From NCBI RefSeq assembly GCF_024345185.1, contig NZ_BROB01000024.1, positions 1-37,150 of the forward strand: a stretch of 37,150 nt of DNA. Direction: 5' to 3'. Numbering within the stretch: the first letter of the stretch is position 1; every line of letters begins with the position of its first letter. Shown here piece after piece: positions 1 through 8,628 of this stretch. This DNA is from Levilactobacillus humaensis. Its GTDB lineage: Bacteria > Bacillota > Bacilli > Lactobacillales > Lactobacillaceae. The notes beneath the pieces are model-generated. The model saw only the letters and a list, made by a program, of their open reading frames with translations. It made no database searches and was not told the origin of the DNA. The translations under genes and the position numbers were made by a program.

Positions 1-29
1 CACAATGGTGATGTGCCCTTTTATTATAC

Positions 30-63
30 AAAAATGGTGTTGATGGATTTACCATCAACACCA
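30..63 (-). terminator. Rho-independent terminator of the MucBP protein gene
   Basis: A perfect 12-bp stem (35-46 with 52-63, loop ATTTA) is followed, in minus-strand direction, by five U residues (A-run at 30-34). It lies 15 bases past the stop codon of the minus-strand surface-protein gene. Confidence 0.85.
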
Positions 64-78
64 AATATCATAGATCCT

Positions 79-1587
79 CTATTTGACGATTTTAACAAGT
101 TTAGGGTTTCCAGTAATATAGCCGCCAGCGATCTTGTACCGCTTGGTACCACTGACGCTCAGGTTATGGCCATGCGAGTAATCCCAACTCTTAACGGTGA
201 AGATATGACCTTTACGGTAGTGTTTAAGACGGTGGGTGAGGTTGACGTCACTGTACAGATTCCGTCCATCTCTAGCCTTAACGTGAATGACTTTCTTAGG
301 TTTAGTCGGGGTTACGTAGCGTTTGTTCCCGGTAATGAAGGTACCATCAGGTAATGTGTAGCGGGTTACCGGACCGTTCTTGATAAGGTGGGTGACGGTG
401 ACCTTCGTGCCTTGCTTAAGGTGATGGAGGAGTTGCGTCGGGTAGTTAAACATCACCGTCCCATGAGTCCAAGTGCCTCTAGGATTTGTGACGTATAGTG
501 TTTTGACGTTCTTTCGGAGGAAAAGTTTGCCAACGTAAGCGGACTTCGCCGTGATGTAGGTGCCGTCGCTCAGTTGGTAACGGGGGTTCCCGGCATTAGA
601 TTGCGTCGTCTTAACCACTGTAAATACCGGAGCGTAGACGCTCGGTTTCTTAGCGTACTTTTTGACACGCTCACTCTTCTTGAAATCAACGTGTTGGTAG
701 CTATAGAATTTCTGCTTGCCATAGACTTGGAAGGTAGCGGGTGTGCTTGGTGTCGGCGTTGGATCCGGTGTGACTGGCGTGCTACTATTTTTGACATATG
801 TAACGGTGACCGGTTGCACGCCAGATGCATCAACCTTGCTTTTATCAAAGGTCACGCTAGATTTGTTGGCGGTGTATCCCGGAACGTTGGGGATTAGCAT
901 GTGATCGGTATCTGTGTAGACTTGTTGGTCGGCGCCAGTAATTGACTTGGAAAATGACTTTGATTGGTCATCAGTTGTGGCCTCAATATCCTTGAATGTG
1001 TCAGCTGGCAAGGCAGTACCATCGTTGGTCTGGTAGGTAATCTTTATGGTCTGTGAAGCAAGTTCAGTTGGAATGGGGCTTGTGATGGTAAAATCATCCA
1101 ATTTACTTTCATGAATAATGGGTTCATTTATCATTTTTTCGAATGCGGACTCATCAATCATCAGATGATCTGGTTTCAAGATATCAGCAAAATTTGACAG
1201 TTCTTTAGCAGCATCCGCAGGAAGAACATCCGTGGGTTGAGCAAAATTAACTATGAAAGTACCAGCCTGATTTGCTGTCCAAAGGTTATTTGCAATGTAA
1301 CTGGATAGTTTAATTTCTAATAATACAGATCCCTTCGGGGTTTGTGAACGTTCTTCATACTTATCGATAATGTCTTTTATAGTTGTTTGATTACTGGTGT
1401 AGGGATAGCGAGGAAAACTAAATATCGATTGGCCATTGAATGGCATATTTAGTGTAACCAGTTGACCCGTGTCGTCGGCCTGTGCAACAGTTCCGAAATC
1501 ATTTGAAATTGTCGGCAGGGCAAAACTACCAAGTAGCGAGAGACTGAGTGTTGCCAAAGTGGTGATGAAGAATTTAGTAAGTCGCAT
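79..1587 (-). CDS. Secreted MucBP / DUF5776-like surface protein
   Basis: A 502-residue exported protein. I start it at the ATG at 1587, which has an AAGGAGG site six bases upstream; an upstream in-frame start at 1626 lacks this and would put charged residues before the signal peptide. Residues 1-37 form a signal peptide ending in AQA. Residues 38-175 are an unrecognised N-terminal region. Residues about 178-266 resemble a MucBP domain (ITYQTNDG start, PGY core). A Thr/Pro linker (about 268-285) leads to three repeats at about 286-355, 361-425 and 432-502, each ending in a YIT/FITG pattern as in DUF5776 wall-associated repeats of lactobacilli. No LPXTG anchor is visible, so attachment would be non-covalent, probably through the basic repeats. 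Mucin or wall binding is inferred from the family. The gene is monocistronic, with its own promoter and terminator. Confidence 0.8.
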   Translation of the reverse strand: MRLTKFFITTLATLSLSLLGSFALPTISNDFGTVAQADDTGQLVTLNMPFNGQSIFSFPRYPYTSNQTTIKDIIDKYEERSQTPKGSVLLEIKLSSYIANNLWTANQAGTFIVNFAQPTDVLPADAAKELSNFADILKPDHLMIDESAFEKMINEPIIHESKLDDFTITSPIPTELASQTIKITYQTNDGTALPADTFKDIEATTDDQSKSFSKSITGADQQVYTDTDHMLIPNVPGYTANKSSVTFDKSKVDASGVQPVTVTYVKNSSTPVTPDPTPTPSTPATFQVYGKQKFYSYQHVDFKKSERVKKYAKKPSVYAPVFTVVKTTQSNAGNPRYQLSDGTYITAKSAYVGKLFLRKNVKTLYVTNPRGTWTHGTVMFNYPTQLLHHLKQGTKVTVTHLIKNGPVTRYTLPDGTFITGNKRYVTPTKPKKVIHVKARDGRNLYSDVNLTHRLKHYRKGHIFTVKSWDYSHGHNLSVSGTKRYKIAGGYITGNPKLVKIVK

Positions 1588-1624
1588 GGTTATCCTCCTT
1601 GTGTAAACAATCACATATAGCTTC

Positions 1625-1653
1625 ATTATACCCGTTAATCAAACTTTTCATAA
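1625..1653 (-). promoter_or_regulatory. Promoter of the MucBP protein gene
   Basis: A perfect TATAAT (minus strand, 1625-1630) lies about 40 bases upstream of the chosen start. The -35 is weak: the best 17-base-spaced match is TTATGA at 1648-1653. The preceding gene's terminator abuts it. Confidence 0.55.
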
Positions 1654-1684
1654 GATAAAAGGCCTCAATCCACAGATTGAGGCC
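1653..1684 (-). terminator. Terminator of the M50-like / deacylase operon
   Basis: A 9-bp perfect stem (1661-1669 with 1676-1684, loop of six) is followed on the minus strand by a U-rich tract (UUUUAUCUU). It lies 18 bases beyond the stop at 1703. Confidence 0.85.
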
Positions 1685-1702
1685 AACAAGTCCAATTGAA
1701 AT

Positions 1703-2488
1703 TTAGCGCCGCAAGATCAGCCGCACAACCAAATTAGTCAATAGCGAGATAACTAGAGCGTACCCCAACATCAGCACCAACCAGATGGCTAGGGCTGTGA
1801 TGGCACGTAGATACCCGGTGGCCGCGTTCGCCATGGTCAGGAGGACCGTGACGGCGGTCACCGCCATGATGAAGCTGATGACGCCAATCTTAGAGTTGGC
1901 GAAGTCGGCATTACTGAGGTCGAAGCCACCGATGCTGATGTTGAGGGACAGGACGATCATCAGAAGCCAGCGCCACCAGTTGGCGCCGACGGGTTGACCG
2001 AAGCCTGACCAGTCAAGATTAAAGGGATCGGCCATGAGCGTCAGGAGTCCGTGGCACACGCCTGGCAGAAGCAGTGCCGTGAGGCCGAAGAGGGCCAGGG
2101 CACAACCGAAGATGGGGGCGATCCCGATAAAGAGATTGCCCATCGTTTGGTACCAGTTCCGTCGATTCCAGGTGTGGTTCACGTAGCCCAGCGTCATATC
2201 AGAGTCGCCGGTCACACCCGGTTGATCGGGATGGGGCCGCTTTAAAAGGCGGAAGGCCACGATGCGGTGGCCGAAGAAGATCGCCGTTAGCAGGTGACTT
2301 AATTCATGGAGAAAAATTCCAATGAATCCCAAATAGAGTTGGCTGATCATGCCGAATCCGCCAGCTAGATGCTGCTTGGTATTGCGGTTCAGGTAGGTGA
2401 GAACCGCGATCAAGAAGAAGGGGATGGCCACGAGATCGAGGCCGGCAATCCCAAGATTCTTGAAAATGAGTGGGAGGTCAGTTACCAT
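1703..2488 (-). CDS. M50-like polytopic membrane protein with HExxH motif
   Basis: A 261-residue, very hydrophobic protein with about six membrane segments. Residues 61-65 read HELSH inside a hydrophobic segment, as in site-2-protease/M50-type intramembrane zinc peptidases. A later GNLFIGIAP segment and an FDLSNADF segment (near residue 190) could supply the second metal-ligand region, but the classical NPxPxxLDG motif is not seen. Protease activity is therefore only an inference. The start ATG is three bases after the stop of the upstream Cys-tRNA(Pro) deacylase gene, which indicates translational coupling in a two-gene operon. No strong ribosome binding site of its own is visible. I do not recognise a named orthologue. 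Confidence 0.65.
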   Translation of the reverse strand: MVTDLPLIFKNLGIAGLDLVAIPFFLIAVLTYLNRNTKQHLAGGFGMISQLYLGFIGIFLHELSHLLTAIFFGHRIVAFRLLKRPHPDQPGVTGDSDMTLGYVNHTWNRRNWYQTMGNLFIGIAPIFGCALALFGLTALLLPGVCHGLLTLMADPFNLDWSGFGQPVGANWWRWLLMIVLSLNISIGGFDLSNADFANSKIGVISFIMAVTAVTVLLTMANAATGYLRAITALAIWLVLMLGYALVISLLTNLVVRLILRR

Positions 2489-2491
2489 CTG

Positions 2492-2995
2492 CTATTCCAG
2501 CAGGTCGGTGAAGGTGCCGTGCACCAACCCGGCCAGGTCAGTGGCATCGAGTTCCACGGACCGTCCGATTTGCCCGGATGAGACCAGAATCTGGCCCTGT
2601 TCCTGAGCGGTGTTGTCGAGGTAGATCGGGAACTGATTCTTCTCCCAAATGCCGACGGGTGTATTGGCCCCATGCTCATAACCGGTGGTCTTCACTAGGT
2701 CCTTTAGTGGCACCATATTAACTTTTTTATTACCGGAGGCCTTGGCCAGTTTCTTTTCGTCGAGGTGTTCATCGATGGGCAGAACCCCCACGACAGGGCC
2801 GGTGACGTTACCACTGAGCACCAGGGTCTTATAGATGTGGTGTTCATCGACATCGGCGTGGTCCACGTCCATCTGGGCGACATCGCCTTCGACGTGGGTG
2901 GCAAACTCAACTTGTTTATAGGCAATTTTATTTTTATCGAGAATCTGTTCGACGAGCGTCTTGTGGAGACGTTTGCCCTTTTTCTTTTTTGACAT
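2492..2995 (-). CDS. ybaK: YbaK/EbsC-family Cys-tRNA(Pro) deacylase
   Basis: A 167-residue member of the YbaK/EbsC family, which hydrolyses Cys mischarged on tRNA(Pro). The N-terminus is strongly basic (SKKKKGKRLHK). The body shows the family pattern: a KTLVL segment, a VGVLP strand, KKLAKASG with the conserved Lys/Gly region, and a GANTPVGI segment. I start at the ATG at 2995, with AAGGTG seven bases upstream, in preference to an in-frame GTG three codons earlier. It is the first gene of a minus-strand pair with the M50-like protein. Confidence 0.85.
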   Translation of the reverse strand: MSKKKKGKRLHKTLVEQILDKNKIAYKQVEFATHVEGDVAQMDVDHADVDEHHIYKTLVLSGNVTGPVVGVLPIDEHLDEKKLAKASGNKKVNMVPLKDLVKTTGYEHGANTPVGIWEKNQFPIYLDNTAQEQGQILVSSGQIGRSVELDATDLAGLVHGTFTDLLE

Positions 2996-3041
2996 GTGGG
3001 TCACCTTTCATGGTTAAAGTCGTTCGGGTTCCTTCTGGTTG

Positions 3042-3127
3042 CCACCGTCCGCATTTAGCCGTATGATGGCCGCGGTTACCGGTGGTTTCAAATGAACTAA
3101 AATATACACTAGCGTAAATGACGACAA
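3042..3127 (-). promoter_or_regulatory. Promoter and structured leader of the deacylase operon
   Basis: On the minus strand a TTGTCG (3122-3127) and TATTTT (3099-3104) spaced by 17 bases form a plausible sigma-A promoter. The leader then carries a hairpin with arms CCACCG and CGGTGG (3042-3047 with 3080-3085) and GC-rich inner pairings, ending about 45 bases before the start codon. No T-box or known riboswitch signature was recognised. The remainder of 3128-3250 holds nothing I can name. Confidence 0.35.
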
Positions 3128-3250
3128 GTTTCAATTAGAAACACCGGCAGGAACCGTTTTGAAGCTATCGAGTGAAGACCAATGATAAACGTTTTTATAA
3201 ATTGGATCGCACTTTACTCTGAACTGGATCGGTTGTTTTTTGCTAAAAAG

Positions 3251-3279
3251 CAGACAGCACTTGAAAAACCTGTTATACT
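3251..3279 (+). promoter_or_regulatory. Promoter of the GntR regulator
   Basis: CAGACA (3251-3256) and TATACT (3274-3279) are spaced by 17 bases, 43 bases before the ATG. A GTCTAG core at 3294-3299, just after the likely transcription start, matches the core of the two repeats upstream of xpkA and could be an autoregulatory half-site. Confidence 0.5.
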
Positions 3280-3322
3280 CGATACCTGTAGAAGTCTAGT
3301 TGAAGAGTTATGAGGAGATATC

Positions 3323-4048
3323 ATGGCAGATTTAGTCTATCGACGCGTGATGCGGGACTTAAAACAACGAATCCATCAAAATGAATTCCCCAATAAGCGG
3401 TTGCCAGACGAACGGAGCCTGAGCGAATCCTATGGGGTCAGCCGTAGTTCGGTTAAGCGGGCGCTCAGTGTGCTCGCGACCCAGGGCATCATCTTTAAGA
3501 AGCGTGGTGCGGGGACCTTCATTAACCCATTATATATGAAAAACCAATCGATTTTTCAATATGAAGGGTCAAATTTAGGCATTACCGACAGTATGAAGGC
3601 TGCCGGATCGACGCCCGGAATCCGTCTTCTGAAGTTTGACGTGGTGCCGGCCAGCAAGGAAATCCAACAGGACTTGTTCCTGGCGGAGGGTGATTTTGTT
3701 TACGAGATTAAGCGGTTACGGTTGTTTAACGACCAGCCATTTATGATTGAAACCGGCTATATTCCCATTAAGATTGCGCCAAACCTGTCGCAAAAGACGG
3801 TGTCGGACTCCATTTTTAACTACTTGGAGGCGCAAGGGAAAGTCGTCACCAAGTCCTTCATGTCGATTCAGGCGCAGCCATCGACGGCGGAAGATCAAGA
3901 ATTATTGAATTTGAAACCGGTAGAACCCGTGGGCATCATGGAAGGGATTTTCTTCCTGGATGACGGGACCCCGTTTGAAGTTTCTAACATGCGTTTGCAT
4001 TACAAATATTTGAATTACAACACGTTCGTTTCATTGGACGGCGAATAA
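3323..4048 (+). CDS. GntR-family (HutC/UTRA) transcriptional regulator
   Basis: A 241-residue regulator. Residues about 5-70 form the GntR winged helix (YRRVMRDLKQ, LPDERSLSESYGVSRSSVKRAL, then KRGAGTFI). Residues about 85-235 form a UTRA effector domain of the kind that usually binds sugar phosphates or other small ligands. A GAGGAGAT site precedes the ATG. It is followed by its own terminator and then by xpkA in the same direction; two exact 12-bp repeats between the genes resemble half-sites of HutC-type operators (TGGTCTAGACCA type). Control of xpkA by this protein is inferred from position. Confidence 0.85.
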   Translation: MADLVYRRVMRDLKQRIHQNEFPNKRLPDERSLSESYGVSRSSVKRALSVLATQGIIFKKRGAGTFINPLYMKNQSIFQYEGSNLGITDSMKAAGSTPGIRLLKFDVVPASKEIQQDLFLAEGDFVYEIKRLRLFNDQPFMIETGYIPIKIAPNLSQKTVSDSIFNYLEAQGKVVTKSFMSIQAQPSTAEDQELLNLKPVEPVGIMEGIFFLDDGTPFEVSNMRLHYKYLNYNTFVSLDGE

Positions 4049-4058
4049 GTCTTTTACG

Positions 4059-4086
4059 ACGACTGCCAAATGGCGGTCGTTTTTTT
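4059..4086 (+). terminator. Terminator after the GntR gene
   Basis: The stem at 4059-4067 pairs with 4072-4080 (one G-U pair, loop AAAT) and is followed by six T residues. It separates gntR transcription from xpkA. Confidence 0.88.
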
Positions 4087-4092
4087 ATACTC

Positions 4093-4148
4093 AATTGGTC
4101 TAGCCAGTGTTATCAATGATGGTAGACAAATCTTAAAATTGGTCTAGC
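4093..4148. promoter_or_regulatory. Two direct repeats AATTGGTCTAGC, candidate GntR operators
   Basis: The 12-mer occurs exactly at 4093-4104 and 4137-4148, 44 bases apart, close to four helical turns. The core TGGTCTAG equals one arm plus centre of the HutC-subfamily operator type. A third GTCTAG core lies upstream of the regulator gene itself (3294-3299). Binding is inferred. Confidence 0.5.
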
Positions 4149-4290
4149 TTTTATTTGCGAAATTATAAGAAGATATTTATCGAAACGTCAGTGGTTCGGC
4201 GGATGAATTTGACCGGGTGAGTGCCGATAATCCGCGTGAATAAAGGGGTTAGGCTGCCTTGAAATTGATACGATCCAATTTACATAAAAG

Positions 4291-4318
4291 TTGACTTTTC
4301 TATAAAAGAAGCTATGAT
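4291..4318 (+). promoter_or_regulatory. xpkA promoter
   Basis: TTGACT (4291-4296) and TATGAT (4313-4318), spaced by 16 bases, give a start near 4325 and a leader of about 98 bases. A second promoter further upstream, overlapping the repeat at 4137-4148, is possible but weak. Confidence 0.65.
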
Positions 4319-4320
4319 GG

Positions 4321-4370
4321 AGTTGTAAAAAAGCCTCCGGGTAAACATTAACGAGGGTGGTTTTACAACT
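4321..4370 (+). promoter_or_regulatory. Hairpin at the 5' end of the xpkA transcript
   Basis: A perfect 10-bp inverted repeat, AGTTGTAAAA (4321-4330) and TTTTACAACT (4361-4370), with a weaker inner CCTC/GAGG pairing, sits at or just after the predicted transcription start. It lacks a following U-tract, so it is not a standard terminator. A 5' stabilising stem or an operator are the likely readings. Confidence 0.5.
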
Positions 4371-4422
4371 ATCTATCAACTAGATTATGCAGTTACGATT
4401 TCAAAGAAGGAGTGTTAATTAC

Positions 4423-6810
4423 ATGGCAGCAGATGCAAAATTCGACTCCAAGTCTTACTTGGAAGGCGTTGACAAGTATTTCCGTGCAGCGAACTACCTG
4501 TCCGTTGGTCAGTTATTCCTGCGTGACAATCCATTATTGAAGCGTGACTTAACATCTGACGACGTTAAGATCAAGCCTATTGGTCACTGGGGGACGATTG
4601 TTTCTCAAAACTTTATCTACGCTCATTTAAACCGAGCTATCTTAAAGTATGATTTGAACATGTTTTATATCGAAGGTTCAGGTCACGGTGGTCAAGTTAT
4701 GGTTTCGAACTCATATCTTGATGGTAGCTACAGTGAAATCTACCCTAACATCTCTCAAGATGAAGAGGGTATGAAGCGCTTGTTCAAGCAATTCTCCTTC
4801 CCAGGTGGGGTTGCTTCTCATGCCGCACCTGAAACGCCAGGTTCTATCCACGAAGGTGGGGAACTTGGTTACAGCTTGTCACACGGGACTGGTGCTATCT
4901 TAGATAACCCAGACGTGATCGCCGCTGTAGAAATTGGTGATGGGGAATCTGAAACTGGTCCATTGGCCGCTTCATGGTTCTCAGACAAATTTATCAACCC
5001 AATCAAAGATGGTGCTGTATTACCAATCATCAACATGAACGGGTTCAAGATTTCTAACCCAACTATCCTGTCACGGATGTCCGACGAAGACTTAACCAAG
5101 TACTTCGAAGGTATGGGCTGGGATCCTCACTTTGTTGAAATTGAAGCCGGTGACACTGACTTTATGCGGGTTCACAAGGACATGGCTAAGGTCATGGACG
5201 ACTCCATCGAAAAGATCAAGGCTATTCAAAAGAATGTCCGTGAAAACAACGATGAATCCTTACCTAACTGGCCAATGATCATCTTCCGTTCCCCTAAGGG
5301 CTGGACTGGTCCAAAGGCCGACTTAGATGGTAACCCAATCGAAGGTTCATTCCGTGCTCACCAAGTCCCAATTCCTGTTGCCGCTGGCGACATGGAACAC
5401 AAGGACATGTTGATCGACTGGATGAAGTCTTACAAGCCAGAAGAACTCTTTAACGAAGACGGTTCTGTTAAGCAAGAAGTCCGTGACATGGCGCCTAAGG
5501 GCGAACAACGGATGGCGATGAACCCTATCACTAATGGTGGGATCAAGCCAGAACCATTGAAGTTACCTGACTACAAGAAGTACGCCGTGGACACTACTGA
5601 ACACGGGAAGACGATTGCGCAAGACATGCTGGTTTGGTCACAATACCTGGCTGATACCATGAAGTTGAACCCAACGAACTTCCGTGCTTTTGGTCCTGAC
5701 GAATCCAAGTCTAACCGGCTTTACGCTATGCTGGACTATGGTAAGCGTCAATGGATGGAAGGTATCCACGAACCAAACGATGAAAACATGGCTCACGAAG
5801 GCCGGGTCATTGACTCGCAACTCTCCGAACACCAAGCTGAAGGTTGGTTGGAAGGTTATGTTCTGACTGGTCGTCATGGTTTCTTCGCCACCTACGAATC
5901 CTTCGGCCGTGTCGTTGACTCTATGTTGACGCAACACATGAAGTGGTTACGTAAGGCAACGGAACAAGACTGGCGTCATGATTACCCATCCTTGAACTTC
6001 GTTGACACGTCAACTGTCTTCCAGCAAGACCACAACGGGTACACCCACCAAGATCCAGGTATGCTGACCCACTTAGCTGAAAAGAAGCCTGAATTCATCC
6101 GTGAATACCTGCCAGCCGATGCTAACACCTTGTTAGCCGTTGGTGATGTAGCCTTCCGGAGTCGTCAAAAGATCAACTTGATCATAACGTCCAAGCACCC
6201 ACGTCCACAATGGTTCTCCATTGATGAAGCCACTAACTTGGTTCACAATGGTTTGGGCTACATTGACTGGGCTTCGACTGACCAAGGTCAAGAACCTGAC
6301 GTCGTCTTCGCCGCAGCTGGTACTGAACCAACTTGGGAAGCTTTAGCCGCAATTTCATTATTGCATGACGAGTTCCCAGAAATGAAGATGCGCTTCATCA
6401 ACGTCGTTGACCTGTTGAAGTTGCGTTCTCCTAAGATTGACCCTCGTGGGATTTCCGATGAAGAGTTCGATCGTCTGTTCACGACCGACAAGCCAGTTGT
6501 CTTTGCCTTCCATGGCTTTGAAGGATTGGTTAAGGATATCTTCTTCGACCGTCACAACCACAACTTACACGTGCATGGTTACCGTGAAAACGGGGATATT
6601 ACCACGCCATTTGACATGCGTGTCTTGAACCACATGGACCGTTACCACTTAGCTAAGGAAGCCGTTGACGACATTCCTAGCTACGCCGTAAAGGGTGCCT
6701 ACTTTGCACAACGTATGGACGACATGGTTGCTAAGCACACTGCTTACATCCGTGAAGTCGGGACTGACTTGCCAGAAGTTAACGCTTGGCAATGGAAGCC
6801 TCTCAAGTAA
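4423..6810 (+). CDS. xpkA: Xylulose-5-phosphate/fructose-6-phosphate phosphoketolase
   Basis: A 795-residue phosphoketolase, full length for the family. It cleaves xylulose 5-phosphate (often also fructose 6-phosphate) with phosphate to acetyl phosphate plus glyceraldehyde 3-phosphate, using thiamine diphosphate; it is the key enzyme of heterolactic fermentation. Visible marks are [11 protein letters not shown] near residue 54, the GHGGQ region at 85-91, the diphosphate-binding GDGESETGP at 172-180 followed by NMNGFK, and the SPKGWTGPK segment. The start is the ATG at 4423, preceded by AGAAGGAG; an upstream ATG at 4387 lacks a site. Codon use is strongly biased, as expected for a highly expressed gene. 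The usual GPGHGG reads GSGHGG here (Ser86). It has its own promoter, a 5' hairpin and a strong terminator. Confidence 0.97.
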   Translation: MAADAKFDSKSYLEGVDKYFRAANYLSVGQLFLRDNPLLKRDLTSDDVKIKPIGHWGTIVSQNFIYAHLNRAILKYDLNMFYIEGSGHGGQVMVSNSYLDGSYSEIYPNISQDEEGMKRLFKQFSFPGGVASHAAPETPGSIHEGGELGYSLSHGTGAILDNPDVIAAVEIGDGESETGPLAASWFSDKFINPIKDGAVLPIINMNGFKISNPTILSRMSDEDLTKYFEGMGWDPHFVEIEAGDTDFMRVHKDMAKVMDDSIEKIKAIQKNVRENNDESLPNWPMIIFRSPKGWTGPKADLDGNPIEGSFRAHQVPIPVAAGDMEHKDMLIDWMKSYKPEELFNEDGSVKQEVRDMAPKGEQRMAMNPITNGGIKPEPLKLPDYKKYAVDTTEHGKTIAQDMLVWSQYLADTMKLNPTNFRAFGPDESKSNRLYAMLDYGKRQWMEGIHEPNDENMAHEGRVIDSQLSEHQAEGWLEGYVLTGRHGFFATYESFGRVVDSMLTQHMKWLRKATEQDWRHDYPSLNFVDTSTVFQQDHNGYTHQDPGMLTHLAEKKPEFIREYLPADANTLLAVGDVAFRSRQKINLIITSKHPRPQWFSIDEATNLVHNGLGYIDWASTDQGQEPDVVFAAAGTEPTWEALAAISLLHDEFPEMKMRFINVVDLLKLRSPKIDPRGISDEEFDRLFTTDKPVVFAFHGFEGLVKDIFFDRHNHNLHVHGYRENGDITTPFDMRVLNHMDRYHLAKEAVDDIPSYAVKGAYFAQRMDDMVAKHTAYIREVGTDLPEVNAWQWKPLK

Positions 6811-6855
6811 AAACTGATTTAACAAGTCATCATCAATTGCGATTGATGGGACTGG

Positions 6856-6892
6856 GAGCCTGCATTCTTTGTTGAATGCGGGCTCTTTTTTT
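6856..6892 (+). terminator. xpkA terminator
   Basis: A 12-bp stem (6856-6867 with 6874-6885, one G-U pair) with loop TTTGTT is followed by seven T residues. Confidence 0.93.
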
Positions 6893-6907
6893 GAACTCGT
6901 TGAAATT

Positions 6908-6940
6908 GACCGCCTGCGGCTGTCAGGGATTCCGCCTGCT
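6908..6940. repeat. Fragment of the intergenic repeat also present near 36 kb
   Basis: These 33 bases match 35961-35993 with three differences, beginning CCGCCTGCGGCTG and including CAGGGATT and CGCCTGCT. After this the similarity becomes weak, so this is a truncated or decayed copy. It sits just behind the xpkA terminator. Confidence 0.7.
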
Positions 6941-7101
6941 AGGTGGATGTTCAATGGCCACAGAGTGATTAGAGTCGGCCACAAAACAGAAGTTGCGTCT
7001 CGAACTGGCCACTAGTATTTGATGTTGCGACATCGAAGTTCGTTTTTTCTATCCATTCGCCGCTTACCTGCTATACTGAGGAAAAAATGAGGTGAGTGGG
7101 C

Positions 7102-7641
7102 ATGCGCGTGGAGATTAAGCCGTTAACAACGGCAGAAGTGGCGGAATTCTGGAAACTGGCTTACAGTGATCCGCAGGCGGAATGGACGAAGTGGAATGGA
7201 CCATACTTTCGAGACGAGTTGCCGAGTCGTTCGGCCTTTATTGAGAAGATTGCTGCAGAGAAGTTCATTGGTCATCCGGAACGTCAGGTGATCTGGGTGG
7301 ATGGCCAGATGGCGGGGATGGTTTCCTACAATTTTGAAGATGGGGCCTTACAGCGCTGGCTGGATGTCGGGATTGTTATCTATCGATCGGATGAGTGGCA
7401 TCGGGGGATTGGGCGGCAAGCCCTGACTCAGTGGCTAGACTGGCTGTGGACGCAGACGGACCTGCCACACATTGGCCTGACGACTTGGTCAGGGAATGCG
7501 CGCATGTGTCGGTTAGCCACTCGGTTGGGCCTCAAGGAAGAGGCCCGGGTGCGTCAGGTGCGGTATTGGCAGGGCCAATACTGGGATTCCGTGAAGTATG
7601 GGTGTCTACGCGAAGAATGGCTGACCCGAAGTAAGGTATAA
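7102..7641 (+). CDS. GNAT-family N-acetyltransferase
   Basis: A 179-residue protein with the GNAT fold pattern: a central strand followed by the acetyl-CoA-binding EWHRGIGRQAL (R/Q-x-x-G-x-G/A motif, near residue 100) and, later, the TWSGNARMCRLATRLGL segment typical of the RimJ/RimL-like acetyltransferases. The target is unknown. I start at the ATG at 7102, six to seven bases after GAGGTGA, rather than the in-frame GTG at 7096 that lies directly behind that site. A TATACT at 7072-7077 is the likely -10. The gene appears monocistronic. Confidence 0.85.
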   Translation: MRVEIKPLTTAEVAEFWKLAYSDPQAEWTKWNGPYFRDELPSRSAFIEKIAAEKFIGHPERQVIWVDGQMAGMVSYNFEDGALQRWLDVGIVIYRSDEWHRGIGRQALTQWLDWLWTQTDLPHIGLTTWSGNARMCRLATRLGLKEEARVRQVRYWQGQYWDSVKYGCLREEWLTRSKV

Positions 7642-7771
7642 TCGGTCAACTTTACTTGGTTAAATTGGCTTAATCATAAAAGTTGTTGGAATCACGACCC
7701 TTTCAGTTGACCTAAAGCCGACTCTAAGTAGTAGACTGATCTTGTAAATAAAATTAGGAGCGTGATTTTGG

Positions 7772-8611
7772 ATGACAAAAACATGGTTAATTACGGGTAC
7801 TTCCACTGGTTTCGGGAAATCACTGTCGATCTACTTGGCCCAACAGGCTGACGTGAACTTGGTGGCGACGGCTCGACACACGGACCAATTGAGCTACCTG
7901 GACCAATACGATCACGGCCAAATTTTGAAGCAGACCTTGGACGTTACCAAGGCCGATGAGATTGCGGCCGCGGTCAAGGCGACCACGGAAAAGTTCGGCA
8001 CTCTCGACGTTTTGATTAATAACGCCGGTCTCGGCTACTTCGGAACCTTTGAAGAAAGTGACCGTGACGCCGTTCGTTACATGTTTGACGTGAACGTCTG
8101 GGGATTGGTCGACATGACCCGGGCCGTCTTACCAACGATGCGAGCCCAGAAATCAGGAATTGTGATTAACTTCTCCTCCATCGCTGGCTTGGCTTCCTTC
8201 CCAACGCTGTCCTTCTACAATGGGACGAAGCATGCAGTTGAAGGGATCACGGATGCCATGGCTCAAGAAGTGGCGGACCAAGGGATTAAGCTCATGCTGA
8301 TCGAACCTAGTGGTTTCCGGACTGACTGGGCGGGTCGTTCTTCCCAGAAGGCGATGCCAACGATCGACGCCTACAAGCAATTCACGGCGAATATTGAAGG
8401 CAGTGCCAGTGATGCGCACCATGAGGCCGGCGATCCCGACAAGGCTGCGGCGATTATCTATGATCAAGTGACAAACCACGCCGCTGACCTGCCACTGCAC
8501 TTGCCATTGGGTAAGTTTGCCTCGGATACAGCAATTGCCAAGTACGAAAAGTCCTTGGGTGAATTCAAGGCAGAACGCGATCTTTCCATTTCTGCCGATC
8601 AACCAGAATAA
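7772..8611 (+). CDS. Short-chain dehydrogenase/reductase (classical SDR)
   Basis: A 279-residue classical SDR. The cofactor motif TGTSTGFG is at 8-15, NNAG at 83-86, the catalytic Ser in FSSIAG (134-139), and Tyr149 and Lys153 in YNGTK. Arg35 after the second beta strand suggests NADP(H) preference. The C-terminal part resembles SDRs annotated only as oxidoreductases, so the substrate is not inferable. An AGGAG site lies 11 bases before the ATG. It is a single gene ending in a strong terminator. Confidence 0.9.
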   Translation: MTKTWLITGTSTGFGKSLSIYLAQQADVNLVATARHTDQLSYLDQYDHGQILKQTLDVTKADEIAAAVKATTEKFGTLDVLINNAGLGYFGTFEESDRDAVRYMFDVNVWGLVDMTRAVLPTMRAQKSGIVINFSSIAGLASFPTLSFYNGTKHAVEGITDAMAQEVADQGIKLMLIEPSGFRTDWAGRSSQKAMPTIDAYKQFTANIEGSASDAHHEAGDPDKAAAIIYDQVTNHAADLPLHLPLGKFASDTAIAKYEKSLGEFKAERDLSISADQPE

Positions 8612-8628
8612 GTGAAAATGAAACGATA

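Noticed and set aside
13-354. Plus-strand reading frame overlapping the MucBP protein gene
   Set aside because: It is antisense to the well-supported DUF5776-like repeats, has no ribosome binding site, and runs through the terminator.
3005-3100. T-box leader for the deacylase operon, suggested by GGTGGCAACC
   Set aside because: The conserved AGGGTGGNACCGCG core and a terminator/antiterminator pair are absent.
3183-3198. cre box (TGATAAACGTTTTTAT)
   Set aside because: It has an extra base in the left arm and lacks the right-hand CA; it does not fit the cre spacing.
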